Shown here in pieces: positions 29,571-38,931 of a stretch of DNA of 62,340 nt. The DNA is from an uncultured Fimbriimonadales bacterium (lineage in GTDB: Bacteria; Armatimonadota; Fimbriimonadia; Fimbriimonadales; GBS-DC), in the NCBI GenBank assembly GCA_937992175.1, contig CALKLF010000020.1:1-62340 (forward strand), read 5' to 3'. The notes under the pieces were generated by a model, which had not been told where the DNA came from, searched no databases, and saw nothing but the letters and a program-made list of their open reading frames with translations. Made by a program: the position numbers and the translations under genes. The number at the start of each line of letters is the position of its first letter. The first letter of the stretch is position 1.

Positions 29571-29926
29571 ATGGCGCAGCAGTCGGGGCAGCAATCCCCC
29601 GAACTGCAAGCGATGATGGAGAATCCCGCCGTGATGCGTTTCTCGCTGGTCAGCAGTCTGATTGGCGCGTGCTGGCGTTGTGGCTGATAATTGCGTCCGT
29701 GATGTTGCTGGGGATGAAGCAGACGGTCTATACGCTGATGATGGCAAACGCCGCTGTCTCGATTCTCTGGAACATCGTTAGCACGGCAATTGAACAGCCG
29801 GTGATGAATGCGCCGCTCAGCCCGCTGACGATAATTCGCGTCATCGTCGGGCTGATTTACCCGATTGACGTGTTGATTGTGTTGACGCGCCCCAATATTA
29901 AGGAGGCGTTCCAGCGCAGTTTCTAA
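29571..29926 (+). pseudogene. Small membrane protein gene with a -1 frameshift
   Basis: Two frames join into one plausible protein: MAQQSGQQSPELQAMMENPA then VMRFSLVSSLIG, and after a one-base slip near 29667, VLALWLIIASVMLLGMKQTV and two more hydrophobic segments ending NIKEAFQRSF. Three membrane segments in all. The downstream part alone could start at a GTG at 29669 (85 residues). A CATAAT at 29549-29554 could be its promoter. Its last four bases overlap the convergent gene. Family not recognised. Confidence 0.5.
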
Positions 29927-32217
29927 GCCGCCGTGAAGCGAATTCGCTCGCGGGTCAGTTCGAGGTTGTGCTGCGTCTGGGCGTGTTTCGGGTCGATCGC
30001 GAGCGCCTGTTCATAGGCGATTTTGGCGGCGTCGTACACGCCCATGCGGAAGTAGCAGTTGCCGAGCGTGAACCACGCCTGCGCATTATATGGGTCGCGT
30101 TCGACGCCTGCGCTGTAGGCGTCGGCGGCTTCGCTGTACGCGCCGAGCTGGTAAAGCGCGTCGCCCGCATTTAGAAAAGCGTTCGCGTCTTGCGGGTTGA
30201 GCTCGATCGCCGCGGCGAAGTGCGCAAGCGCGCTCTCGTAAGCCCGAAGTTGCCACAGGGCGCGTCCCCAGTTGATGTGCATTTCAGGCGTAATGGCGCG
30301 TCCCTGCTGGGCATAGAACTCATAAGCCTCCACGAGGCTGCGCCAGTCGCTGGATTCCTGCGCAGCGTGGAGCCAGCGCTCCGCCCATGCAGGGTCGGCG
30401 GGCGTCGCCAGCGCGACCGCGCGCACATACGGCAGCGCGCGCCGATAGTCGCCCGCGTCCCACCAGAGCTTCGCCAGCAGCTGCTGGAACAGTAATTGAT
30501 AGGCGTCGTGCGTTGCAAGCTGCTGGAACGCCTCCTCCGCCCCCGCGAGGTCGCCCATCGCCGCCAGCAGCTGCCCATAGTCAATCAGGATAATCGGGTC
30601 GCGGGGGCGCTCCTGCAGCAGGCGTTCGTAGAGGGCGCGCGCTTCGCCTAATCGGTTCAGGGCGCGCAGCGCGCGGGCATAAGCGAACCGCCACTTGTAG
30701 CCCACCACGCCCACATCGCCCGTGAACGGGCTGCCTGCCTGCAGCGTCTCGCCGTCGGGCGCAAGTAAACCAATCCGAATCGCCGACTCGCGCGCCGAAT
30801 CGAGCGCGTCGAGCGATTTCTGATAACAACCCAGCCGATAGTAGACCTGCGCCAGCGTGTAATAAACCGTCGGGCTGTCGACCCCGCGTGCGAGCGTGTC
30901 CGCCCCCACCCGCAACGCCTCCTCCAACCGCTCCAGATGATTGAGCGCCGCTATCCAGTTCGACCATGCGTGCCCTGCGTAATCCTCGTCGCCGCGCAGG
31001 TAGGGGCAGGTCTGCTCTGACCAGTAGACGGTCTGCTCATAGTCGCCCGCCGTGAAGTAGGTGTTCGCGAGGTTGAACTTGTGGAACAAGTCGTCAGGAT
31101 GTTGCTCCAGCGCGCGCTGGATAAGTTCAATATTGCGCTGGATTTTGTCGCGGCTTTGCATCACCTCGCCGCGGTAGCCCAAGTGCCGAATCTGCGCCGC
31201 GACGGTCGCGATACGCCCTTTGCGCTCCACGATGCTCGGCGTGATTTGCTCGTGAATTGCGCCCTCCCAGCGCAATCCGGGCAGTCGCCGAAACATGCGC
31301 ACGATACGATGCACAAAATAATCGCCGTCGCGAATCTCGTTCAGAATCTCCAGATAGTAGCCTGCGAACTGCGGATGGCGCGCGGCGTTCAGGATTGCTT
31401 GTTTCGATTCAGGCGTCAGGCGTTCGTCGGCGTCCAGCACGAGGATCCAGTCGCCTGTGGCGTGTTGCAGGGCGATATTGCGCGCCGCTGCGAAGTCGTT
31501 CTGCCACTCCGCGCGAATCACCTTCGCGCCGAACCGCTCAGCGATGCGCGGCGTGTCGTCCTCGGACCCTGTGTCCACCAGCACAATCTCGTCCACCACG
31601 CCCTGCACGCTCTTGAGGCACTCCTCCAGATACTGCGCCTCGTTGCGGGCAATCATGCTGAGCGTGATCTTCACGCCGACCGGCTCGTCAGAGATGGGGA
31701 ACTGATACCGCTCCAGCCAGTGTTCGAGGGTCTGAATGCCCTTGAGTAGCGTTGCGCGATCCTGCTGGCGTTTTTGCTGCTTGCTGGAGACGAGGCGCGG
31801 GTCGCTCGCGTGGCAAATCAACACATTGCGCAGGGGCAACACGACCTCGCGCAGCCAGTCGGGGTTGCGATAGCCGCGCTCCAGCAGTTGCACGACCAGC
31901 GGATATACCTCCGACTCGCGCGTGAGGTAAATCCAGTTCCATGTCTGCCGTGCGGCGAGGATTGTCGAGTTGGGGCATGCGGCGCGCGCCTGCTCTGTGA
32001 GTTGCTGCGCCTCGTTCCAGCGCGTCTGTTGCAGCAGCGCGACAATCGCCCCTTCATAGGCGTTCTCGTCGCCGGGGCGCGCGCGGATAAGTTCTAAAAA
32101 CGCTTCATACGCCTCGCTACTTTTTTCCTGAGAGAGCAGCTCGAACGCCGCGTTCAGCGACGCATCGTAACCCTCGGCGAAGATGGGAACCTGCTGACGA
32201 CACACGAAGGACTGCAT
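29923..32217 (-). CDS. TPR protein with family 2 glycosyltransferase domain
   Basis: 764 residues. N-terminal helical repeats (~20-130), a GT2 domain (~185-350: ITLSMIARNEAQYLEECLKS, DEIVLVDTGSEDDTPRIAE, LVLDADERLTPES with the DxD-like metal motif), then ~13 TPR units to the end (last NAQAWFTLGNCYFRMGVYDA). Likely cytoplasmic and transfers a sugar to protein or envelope glycan, the TPRs binding the acceptor. Similar GT2-TPR proteins are common near cell-surface genes. No signal peptide. Stops with TAG. Confidence 0.87.
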   Translation of the reverse strand: MQSFVCRQQVPIFAEGYDASLNAAFELLSQEKSSEAYEAFLELIRARPGDENAYEGAIVALLQQTRWNEAQQLTEQARAACPNSTILAARQTWNWIYLTRESEVYPLVVQLLERGYRNPDWLREVVLPLRNVLICHASDPRLVSSKQQKRQQDRATLLKGIQTLEHWLERYQFPISDEPVGVKITLSMIARNEAQYLEECLKSVQGVVDEIVLVDTGSEDDTPRIAERFGAKVIRAEWQNDFAAARNIALQHATGDWILVLDADERLTPESKQAILNAARHPQFAGYYLEILNEIRDGDYFVHRIVRMFRRLPGLRWEGAIHEQITPSIVERKGRIATVAAQIRHLGYRGEVMQSRDKIQRNIELIQRALEQHPDDLFHKFNLANTYFTAGDYEQTVYWSEQTCPYLRGDEDYAGHAWSNWIAALNHLERLEEALRVGADTLARGVDSPTVYYTLAQVYYRLGCYQKSLDALDSARESAIRIGLLAPDGETLQAGSPFTGDVGVVGYKWRFAYARALRALNRLGEARALYERLLQERPRDPIILIDYGQLLAAMGDLAGAEEAFQQLATHDAYQLLFQQLLAKLWWDAGDYRRALPYVRAVALATPADPAWAERWLHAAQESSDWRSLVEAYEFYAQQGRAITPEMHINWGRALWQLRAYESALAHFAAAIELNPQDANAFLNAGDALYQLGAYSEAADAYSAGVERDPYNAQAWFTLGNCYFRMGVYDAAKIAYEQALAIDPKHAQTQHNLELTRERIRFTAA

Positions 32218-32244
32218 ATTTCCCCCCTTTCCTGTTCGGCGTCT

Positions 32245-32604
32245 TTAGCGTTTCGCGGCGGCGCGTTTACGCCCCTTCGTCTCGGTCTTATGCACGCCGT
32301 TGTTGCCCGCGCTGGCAGGCGAGTCGGCGCGTTGCCCGAACTTCTGGCTCAGGATGCGTTTTGCGCCCGCAATCGTGTAAAGTTCCTCTTTGAGCAGGCG
32401 TTTGATTTCCTGCAGCACCTCGATGTCCTCGCGGCGGTAGCGTCGCTGTCCGCCATGGGTGCGCACAGGGTTCAGGAACTCAGCGAACTCGCGTTCCCAG
32501 TATCGGATGGTGTGCGTCTCCACGCCCACCAGGAAACTCGCTGTGCTGATGGGCACAGGGCGCTCCTGAATCGGCGTTTTGGATTTGCGTTTCTGCTGTC
32601 TCAT
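32245..32604 (-). CDS. MerR-family transcriptional regulator
   Basis: 119 residues. Winged-helix DNA-binding part: ISTASFLVGVETHTIRYWER, then GGQRRYRREDIEVLQEIKRL and LYTIAGAKRIL. The tail is short, basic (TKGRKRAAAKR) and has no ligand-binding domain, as in small MerR regulators of the HspR/CueR-like short type. The target is unknown. It lies 27 bases upstream of the TPR-GT2 gene on the same strand. Confidence 0.9.
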   Translation of the reverse strand: MRQQKRKSKTPIQERPVPISTASFLVGVETHTIRYWEREFAEFLNPVRTHGGQRRYRREDIEVLQEIKRLLKEELYTIAGAKRILSQKFGQRADSPASAGNNGVHKTETKGRKRAAAKR

Positions 32605-32717
32605 AGTAGACCTCCGTAATCAAAGTAGTTGAGCCTTCGGCAAAGGCAGTTTCAGGCGTTTCGCGACGGCTCGTGAGGGATTATCGGAACGCGCTTTAGA
32701 ATTCTTAATCCAGACTT

Positions 32718-33578
32718 TCAGCAACCCGCGCCAAACTGGAATAAGACTTCCAGCAGGTCGGCGTCGTCGACAACCTCATCGCAGTTCACATCGGCTTCGT
32801 TTGTTCCTGTTGCGCCGAAGGCGAACAGCACCTGCAGCAGGTCGGCGTCGTCGATGCAGCCGTCGCGGTTCGCGTCGCCCTGTGCAGGAGTGCAGGCGTC
32901 GCCCGCCACCCAGCGCACGGCGTTCGCCAGCAGACGCGCCACAGTGGGGTTCGTCAGTTCCTCCCCTGACACCGCGCCCGGCGCGATCGATAAACTGATT
33001 ATGCGCCCCGATACGACCTGCCAGCCGACGATGCCCGCGCTGTCGCTCGCGTAGTCGCTGGCGTAGAACACGATCGCGCCCGCACGCGCCTGAATATGGG
33101 TCTCTTTCAGGAACCCTAACGACAGCGACGCCGCTAGGCCCGCGCTCAGCACTGGGTCGTAGACGCGCAGGGCATACCGAACCTCGCGCTGCTGATGAAA
33201 CCGAGTCGCAGTAGCAGGAAGTAAATCCCTCAGTCCGACGAACAGACTCCCGTTGGTTCGCGACCAGAGCGTCCACTCGACCGTGACCAGCCCGCCGCCG
33301 CCGCGCACCCAGCTCTCCAGCGCCCACTGCCCTGAAACGGGCATGTCATAGTAGTTCTGCACAGGCGCAAGCACGACCACATCGCAGAGCGACAACAGGG
33401 ACGCCGCGTTGAATTCGTAGTACGGCGTCGTCCATGCGACAGTCAGCCCCTGCGCAATCAGTGCGTCGCGATAGGCAGTATCGCGCGAGGCTTCCCCACA
33501 ACCCAGCAGCCCCACTCGCTGCGCCCCAACCAGCAAGCACGACACGCCCAACCCCAGCCCCAAGACGGCTATCCGCAT
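32718..33578 (-). CDS. Secreted ThuA/GATase-like protein with C-terminal dockerin-like repeats
   Basis: 286 residues. Signal peptide (RIAVLGLGLGVSCLLVGA, cleavage after GAQ). Residues ~20-215 resemble a class I glutamine-amidotransferase-like (ThuA/trehalose-utilisation type) fold: LCDVVVLAPVQNYYD, WALESWVRGGGGLVTVEWTL and GWQVVSGRIISLSIAPG. The tail carries two dockerin-like repeats ([30 protein letters not shown]), ending in Cys. A TTG nine bases upstream is an alternative start. Ligand unknown. Confidence 0.7.
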   Translation of the reverse strand: MRIAVLGLGLGVSCLLVGAQRVGLLGCGEASRDTAYRDALIAQGLTVAWTTPYYEFNAASLLSLCDVVVLAPVQNYYDMPVSGQWALESWVRGGGGLVTVEWTLWSRTNGSLFVGLRDLLPATATRFHQQREVRYALRVYDPVLSAGLAASLSLGFLKETHIQARAGAIVFYASDYASDSAGIVGWQVVSGRIISLSIAPGAVSGEELTNPTVARLLANAVRWVAGDACTPAQGDANRDGCIDDADLLQVLFAFGATGTNEADVNCDEVVDDADLLEVLFQFGAGC

Positions 33579-33634
33579 CGAGTGCAAAGTTCGCGCCCAG
33601 ACGGCGATTTCCTGCGCATTCGCCCCACGCGGGA

Positions 33635-34684
33635 TTATGCGGGTCTCGGGGATTGAATGGGCACGCTTGCGGTCTCGCTGGCGGTACGGCGGCTCTCGAT
33701 GCGCTTGATGATGCCCCAGTCAGCGCGGAGCCAGTAGTCGCCATAGGGCACAGCGAAGGCGGGCAGGCTCAGCTCGTCGATAGAGCGTTGTGCGGCTTCC
33801 TCAGCTCGTGAGGCATCCGCGTCGAGCGAGTGGTCGCTTTCCACGCGGCTGCCGTCGGGGTTGTGCGATTCTACAGTCCCACGGAACACTCCTTCGTCCA
33901 GACGCACTTCATTGAAGGCGTAGGCGCGGAGTGTGCGCGTGGCGAGATCCAGCGCGAGGAAGGTGCGTTCCGAAGACGGCTCATAGCCCGGCTCGACTCG
34001 CACGACGCCGCTCCGCAGCCAGTGGGGGAGCGCGTAGCGCGCGAGAGAGGTCAGCGTGAAGCGGGGGTGATGCTGCGCCCCCGCCAGCGCGAGCCGCCAG
34101 CGTCTGCCTGCGTCGGTACGACTACGCAGATGAAACTCGTACACTTGGTCAGGGATGAGCAACGCCAGCGCCTGCAGCCCCGCATGGAGAACGAGATGCA
34201 GCAATGCGCTCATCGCTTCCAGGATGCGCCAGCCGCGCGGCGAGTCGGGAGGTAGGCACTCCAGCCAGCTCATGCGCTCGAAGTAGACCCGTCCGCCGCG
34301 TCGCTGGTAGAGCCACGCTTCGGCAGGGGTCAGTACCAGCGCGACATGCGCCGCCTGCCAGGTCAGCCACAGGTGATACCCCATCGTCAGCAGGGCGGCG
34401 GCAATCAGCGCGCCCAGCCCCAGCTGCGCCCAGCTCGGTAGGCTCTCCCAGTGGGGCAGCTGCGCCGCCTTGCGCCACAGCAGCCAGCCCAGAAACGGCA
34501 GCGCAATCAGCACGCGCCAGCCGAAATTGCGCAGAAACTGCCGCCCGCTCAGCGGACCCAGACGCACGCCGATCTCAGCGAACGGATCGTTCCCGCAGCG
34601 TGCGCAACACTCCTGCAACGGCTCGCACCCCGCCCCACAGACTGAACAGCCCACCTGAGGCACTGCATACCCTGCCCCGTTCAC
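33635..34684 (-). CDS. Zinc-ribbon membrane protein of unknown function
   Basis: 349 residues. N-terminal Cys pairs CSVCG and CARCG suggest a zinc ribbon (residues ~13-31). Two membrane segments follow (~52-68 and ~88-108), then a PH-like beta region (VALVLTPAEAWLYQRRGG) and a C-terminal charged part. No specific family. Divergent from sucC across 69 bases. Confidence 0.6.
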   Translation of the reverse strand: MNGAGYAVPQVGCSVCGAGCEPLQECCARCGNDPFAEIGVRLGPLSGRQFLRNFGWRVLIALPFLGWLLWRKAAQLPHWESLPSWAQLGLGALIAAALLTMGYHLWLTWQAAHVALVLTPAEAWLYQRRGGRVYFERMSWLECLPPDSPRGWRILEAMSALLHLVLHAGLQALALLIPDQVYEFHLRSRTDAGRRWRLALAGAQHHPRFTLTSLARYALPHWLRSGVVRVEPGYEPSSERTFLALDLATRTLRAYAFNEVRLDEGVFRGTVESHNPDGSRVESDHSLDADASRAEEAAQRSIDELSLPAFAVPYGDYWLRADWGIIKRIESRRTASETASVPIQSPRPA

Positions 34685-34726
34685 AGCACATTAATTTACC
34701 CGTCCCGTGAACCTCTTCTTTATGGT

Positions 34727-34732
34727 ATACTC
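34727..34732 (+). promoter_or_regulatory. -10 box of sucC
   Basis: TATACT preceded by GG. A leader of about 16 bases with CAGGAG follows before the ATG at 34754, so this gene keeps a normal ribosome-binding site. Confidence 0.45.
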
Positions 34733-34753
34733 CTGCACGGACAGGAGTAGCGT

Positions 34754-35911
34754 ATGAAACTGCACGAGTATCAGGCGAAACAGATTTTGAGCGATTTTGG
34801 CGTCCCCACGCCGCAAGGAGAGGTGGTTAGCACGCCTGCAGGCGCGAAAGCCGTCGCGGAGCGACTGAGCAAGCCCGTCGTGGTCAAGGCGCAGGTGCTG
34901 ATGGGCGGGCGCGGCAAGGCAGGCGGCATCAAACTTGCCCAGACCCCCGACGAAGCCGCCCACGCCGCAGAAAACATTCTCGGCAAGCGGCTCATCTCGC
35001 CCCAGAACCCGCAGGGACTCGTCGCCGAGAAAGTGCTAGTGGAAGAAGCTGTCGAGATCAAACATGAATACTATATCGGGATTACCATCGATCGCACGCC
35101 CCAGCGCAATGTGCTGATGGTCAGCCGATACGGGGGAATGGACATTGAGGAGGTCGCGGCGCAGCATCCCGACGCGATTGCGACCGTCGGAATTGACCCG
35201 CTGCTGGGGCTGACCGACTACGCGGCGCGCGAGGCGCTCTACGCCGCAGGCATGCCCCAGGATCAGATCCGCTCGCTCAGCGCGATTCTGCACGGGCTGT
35301 ATCGCGCCTATATTGCGGTGGATGCGAACCTGGCGGAGATTAACCCCTGCGCGGTGCTGGCGGACGGGCGCATCATCGCCGCCGATGCGAAAGTCACCAT
35401 CGACGAGAACGCGCTCTATCGCCAGAAGCGACTGGAGGCGTTCCGCGAGGAGAGCATCGAAGACCCCATCGAGGAAGAAGCGAGCAAGCGCGGGATTGCC
35501 TATGTGCGTCTGGGCGGCGACATCGGCATCATCGGCAACGGCGCAGGGCTGGTGATGTGTACCGTTGATGAGGTGGCGCGGGCGGGCGGACGCCCCGCGA
35601 ACTTCCTCGACATCGGCGGGGGTGCGAAAGCCGACCGCGTGCGTCAAGCCGTCGAACTCGTGCTGATGGATCCGAATGTGAAAGGGCTGCTGTTCAACAT
35701 CTTTGGGGGCATCACGCGCGGCGACGAGGTGGCGCGCGGAATGCTCGAAGCGTTCGAGACGCTTCAGGTGAACATCCCCGTCGTGGTGCGCCTTGCAGGC
35801 ACGCACGCGGAAGAGGGACGCGCCCTGCTGCAAGGCACGCCGCTCATCCCCGCCGAAACGATGCAGCAAGCGGCGCGCACGATTGTGGAGCTGACGCAAC
35901 TCGCAAACTGA
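34754..35911 (+). CDS. sucC: Succinyl-CoA synthetase beta subunit
   Basis: 385 residues. ATP-grasp fold: MKLHEYQAKQIL at the start, VVVKAQVLMGGRGKAGG, ADAKVTIDENALYR, and the C-terminal CoA-ligase part NIFGGITRGDEVARG. Catalyses substrate-level phosphorylation in the TCA cycle with SucD. sucD does not follow; the next gene is darA. CAGGAG precedes the ATG. Confidence 0.96.
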   Translation: MKLHEYQAKQILSDFGVPTPQGEVVSTPAGAKAVAERLSKPVVVKAQVLMGGRGKAGGIKLAQTPDEAAHAAENILGKRLISPQNPQGLVAEKVLVEEAVEIKHEYYIGITIDRTPQRNVLMVSRYGGMDIEEVAAQHPDAIATVGIDPLLGLTDYAAREALYAAGMPQDQIRSLSAILHGLYRAYIAVDANLAEINPCAVLADGRIIAADAKVTIDENALYRQKRLEAFREESIEDPIEEEASKRGIAYVRLGGDIGIIGNGAGLVMCTVDEVARAGGRPANFLDIGGGAKADRVRQAVELVLMDPNVKGLLFNIFGGITRGDEVARGMLEAFETLQVNIPVVVRLAGTHAEEGRALLQGTPLIPAETMQQAARTIVELTQLAN

Positions 35912-36000
35912 GTGGGTGGGGAGCGGGAACGCCGACGCTACCCACCAGCTTTAAAGAACAGCAGGAAAACCCTGTTTCCAGCGGAATCTACCATCCGCCA

Positions 36001-36330
36001 ATGAAACTCGTGATTGCTGTGATTCACAATCGTGACAAGGGGCGCGTGGTGGACGCCTTGCTGGAGAGCCAGTTCAAGTTCACGCAGGTCGCCTCGACGG
36101 GCGGCTTCCTGCGCGAGGGCAACACCACCCTGCTCATTGGGATTGAAGACTCGCAGCTGGAAGCGCTGCTGCGCCTGCTGGAGAGCAACTGTCGCACGCG
36201 CGAGCAATATGTCAATCCGATGCCGCCGGACGCTGCGCCCATCGGAACCTTCCTGCCCACCCCCATCGCCGTCGAAGTCGGCGGGGCGGTCGTGTTCGTG
36301 CTGAATGTGGAGCGATTCGAGCGGTTTTGA
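36001..36330 (+). CDS. Cyclic-di-AMP receptor, DarA/PstA-like (PII-like fold)
   Basis: 109 residues. MKLVIAVIHNRDKGRVVDAL, the c-di-AMP site STGGFLREGNTTLLIGIED, and a large T-loop. Binds c-di-AMP, a signal for osmotic and cell-wall homeostasis. No diadenylate cyclase gene is in the window. It lies 89 bases after sucC; the gap holds gcaggaaaaccctg, also seen near 56095. Confidence 0.92.
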   Translation: MKLVIAVIHNRDKGRVVDALLESQFKFTQVASTGGFLREGNTTLLIGIEDSQLEALLRLLESNCRTREQYVNPMPPDAAPIGTFLPTPIAVEVGGAVVFVLNVERFERF

Positions 36331-36503
36331 GTTATATGACAACGAAATCTGTAACAGGTTTTGAAAGAACCGAGTCTTAGTGTTTGGGGAGCGCGTGGAG
36401 CAACATATCCTCATCGTGGACAGTAGCGCGCATGAACCGCCACAGTGATATCGCCAGGCGTCAGATGGCGCGTGATCCCGTTGCGGGGCGGCACAGGCGT
36501 AAA

Positions 36504-36558
36504 CGACTCCCCGCTGGTACCCTCATCGGCTCCGCGCAGTCTGGGGAGCCGCTTTTTG
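36504..36558 (+). promoter_or_regulatory. Terminator-like hairpin and alternative pairing in the cdd leader
   Basis: Stem cggctcc (36527-36533) with ggagccg (36545-36551), then ctttttg, looks like an intrinsic terminator on the plus strand, 31 bases before cdd. ctcccc (36507-36512) could pair with ggggag (36543-36548) and break the terminator, so attenuation is possible. The rest of the 258-base gap from 36331 holds no gene that can be supported; a 26-codon minus-strand frame ending LLHALPKH is too short to judge. Confidence 0.4.
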
Positions 36559-36588
36559 ACGGGCGCAGGGCGGGCAGGAATCCCGAAG

Positions 36589-36996
36589 ATGCCCGTGAAT
36601 CGTACCCCTGTGGATCAGGCGTTGATTCAGGCGGCACGCAGCGCGCGTATCTATGCGTATGCGCCCTACTCAAACTACGCAGTGGGCGCAGCCGTGCGCA
36701 CGGATGATGGGCGTATCTTTACCGGCTGCAATGTGGAAAACGCCAGCTACAGCCTGAGCCTGTGCGCGGAGCGAGTCGCACTGGGGAGCGCGATTGCCGC
36801 GGGTGCGCGGAAAATCATCGCCGTTGCGGTCTGCACCGCAGATGGCGGAACCCCATGCGGCGCATGCCGTCAGACACTGCTGGAGTGCGCGCTGAACCCT
36901 GAAACCTGCGTCGTGTGGGTGGTCAAACCTGACGAGATTGTGCAATGGTATACACTTGCGGAGCTGATTCCGCACGGTTTCCGATTACAAAAATAA
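36589..36996 (+). CDS. cdd: Cytidine deaminase
   Basis: 135 residues. Zinc ligands Cys59 (CAE, with catalytic Glu61), Cys90 and Cys93 (PCGACRQ). Deaminates cytidine to uridine in pyrimidine salvage. AGGAA lies 8 bases before the ATG at 36589; a longer in-frame start at 36445 was rejected because the family starts at about PVDQALIQAAR. A terminator-like structure precedes it. Confidence 0.95.
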   Translation: MPVNRTPVDQALIQAARSARIYAYAPYSNYAVGAAVRTDDGRIFTGCNVENASYSLSLCAERVALGSAIAAGARKIIAVAVCTADGGTPCGACRQTLLECALNPETCVVWVVKPDEIVQWYTLAELIPHGFRLQK

Positions 36997-37094
36997 GTGT
37001 AGGCTCCTTTGTTGATTTATGTGGCTCTCGCTTTTGCAGGAAACAGAACGTGCAGACGGAACTCCATGCCTGCCTCTAAGGAGGGAGGCGTTGA

Positions 37095-38486
37095 ATGAGT
37101 CTCGCGGCGTGGTCGATTGGCGGAATCTGTTTCGGGTTAGGGCTGGTTGCGGCGTTGATGGCGCGTGCGCGTGTGCCGATGTTCCCCGCGTTTGCGCTCC
37201 CGCTGGTGTGGCTGATTGCGCTTGTGGCATTCGGCGTGACTTTGCCTGCGGCGCCTGCGCCCTATTTTCAGGCGGGGGGCGCGCTCGGCTGGGGCGTGCT
37301 GACGGCGTCGGGGCTGTGGCTGATGGGCGCGTTCGTGGGCAGTCGGTTGCACTATGAATGGCTGGGCGCGCTGCTGCCGCTGAGCGCGCCCATGCTTGCG
37401 CTGGCATTCGCGCGGGAGGGGCTGCTGCCTGCGCTCTGGGGCGTCGGGATCGCAACAGGGCTGATGTGGACTATTCTGGGTCGGGCGTGGGCGTCACTGG
37501 AGAGTGTCGCGCTCAGCGTGCTCGCGCTCTGCTGGGCGACGGCGCTGGCGACCTACGCGGGCGCGCCGCTCTGGTTCGGCGTCTGCCTTGCTGGCGCAGG
37601 ACTCGCAGCGTTCGGGCTGGCGACGCTGCTCGCGCGTGGGGGGCGTATAGGCTGGCGCTACAGCTACATCCTGCTGTTCGGCGGGTTCGTGCTCACGTCG
37701 GTCGGCTATCGGCTCGCAGGCTCCGACGCGCCGTGGCTGGAGCTGGTGCTGATCACGCTCCTCGCTGCCACGCTCGCGCGGGGGCTGTCGGGCAGCGAAC
37801 TCTGGTCGCGCTACGCCCTGCTGGTATGGTTGGGGCTGCTCGCTGCCGCCTTCGCAACAATGCGCGGATTCGGACTGGCGGTCTGCGCCCTGATGACCGC
37901 CCTGCACGCCCTCGTAATGACCCATCGCGAGTTCACGCGCACGACGGCTCACGAGAACGCGCTCTATGTCGCGGGCGCGCTGCTGCTGACGAGCGTGCTG
38001 GGCTTTCGGCTCTTTACGCTGAGCTATCCGCTGCGCCCGCCCCGCGCCGATCTGTATCTTTACTTCACGCTGCTCGCATTCCTGATTGCGCTGATAGGGC
38101 TGGGCGCGCTTGCGCTCTGGTGGAGCCAGCGCGGGGAGCGGTCGCCACTGTGGCGGTCGCTGCTTGCGGGGTTCTGGGCGTCGGTTGCGCCGCTCGGTCT
38201 CACGGCGGTTTTTTCGGAGCGGGCGGCGGCGGGCTGGACGGCGGGCGCGCTCGGCGCAGCACTCAGCGCGTACCTGTACGGCAACCGCCTGTTCCACTGG
38301 ATTGCGCCGCTGAGCATGCTGGGGCTGATTCTTGTGCTGCCCCTCGGCAGTCTCGCCACGACAGTCGCCGATATGCCCCGCGCCACGCGAATCGGCGCAG
38401 CGGTCGGGCTGACTGTCGCCCTCGCACTCACCGCCATCGTAATCGCAATCGCCGAGCGGGATCTCAACGCCGTCGACGAACACTGA
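37095..38486 (+). CDS. Polytopic membrane protein of unknown function
   Basis: 463 residues, very rich in Ala, Leu and Gly, with about 13-14 predicted membrane segments throughout and short loops. No signature recognised. AAGGAGGGAGG lies just before the ATG. Not in an obvious operon; 98 bases after cdd. Confidence 0.6.
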   Translation: MSLAAWSIGGICFGLGLVAALMARARVPMFPAFALPLVWLIALVAFGVTLPAAPAPYFQAGGALGWGVLTASGLWLMGAFVGSRLHYEWLGALLPLSAPMLALAFAREGLLPALWGVGIATGLMWTILGRAWASLESVALSVLALCWATALATYAGAPLWFGVCLAGAGLAAFGLATLLARGGRIGWRYSYILLFGGFVLTSVGYRLAGSDAPWLELVLITLLAATLARGLSGSELWSRYALLVWLGLLAAAFATMRGFGLAVCALMTALHALVMTHREFTRTTAHENALYVAGALLLTSVLGFRLFTLSYPLRPPRADLYLYFTLLAFLIALIGLGALALWWSQRGERSPLWRSLLAGFWASVAPLGLTAVFSERAAAGWTAGALGAALSAYLYGNRLFHWIAPLSMLGLILVLPLGSLATTVADMPRATRIGAAVGLTVALALTAIVIAIAERDLNAVDEH

Positions 38487-38515
38487 GCCGTACCTATACT
38501 CCAGTCGCTACCCAT

Positions 38516-38606
38516 GCTGGGATTCCTCGCCTTCGGCTCGCAATGACAGGTTCACTTTTGCAAAGCCTGCTTCGTCATTCCGAGCGGAGCGAGGAATCTC
38601 GCCCGC
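38516..38606. repeat. Family B repeat copy
   Basis: cctcgccttcggctcgcaat and, inverted, gtcattccgagcggagcgag. First element of a 445-base gap (38487-38931) in which no gene is seen. Confidence 0.8.
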
Positions 38607-38621
38607 TCAAAATCAATAAGT

Positions 38622-38800
38622 AGTAAGTCCCTCAAAGATTAAGGTGCCGCTTTTTGCCTTGACGCCTGCCGAAGCCGCTGCCCCCACCCCAACCCGCTGG
38701 CAAGGGTACAACGGCTGAGTTCGATATCGTCGCGCACGCGCAGGCAGCCGCGACGCCTCCCCCATTTACGGGAGAGGTCGGGAGCAAGGGTATTGAAAAG
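38622..38800. repeat. Composite of family D and other repeats
   Basis: Contains gtccctcaaagattaa, ttgccttgacgcctgccgaa (also at 24733), cccccaccccaacccgct, and cgacgcctcccccatttacg with its complement gggagaggtcg (inverse of 29478-29532). Noncoding mosaic. Confidence 0.65.
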
Positions 38801-38917
38801 TCAAGCTCCGACGCCCCGTTGTGGGCGGGGAACCCCGCCAACAACGATAGATGTGTCCAATAATGTATCAGGGGATTAGGGTGCAAGGGCGAAAATGAGG
38901 GATGCGCCTGCAATAGG

Positions 38918-38923
38918 TACAAT
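38918..38923 (+). promoter_or_regulatory. -10 box of recN (candidate leaderless promoter)
   Basis: GGTACAAT ends 8 bases before the ATG at 38932; the spacer tccccgcg has no Shine-Dalgarno sequence. Confidence 0.5.
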
Positions 38924-38931
38924 TCCCCGCG

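Noticed and set aside
36331-36588. Small coding genes in the leader before cdd
   Set aside because: Frames of up to ~60 codons exist on both strands, but none has a clear start with ribosome-binding site or protein-like conservation; a short minus-strand frame ending LLHALPKH was left unannotated.
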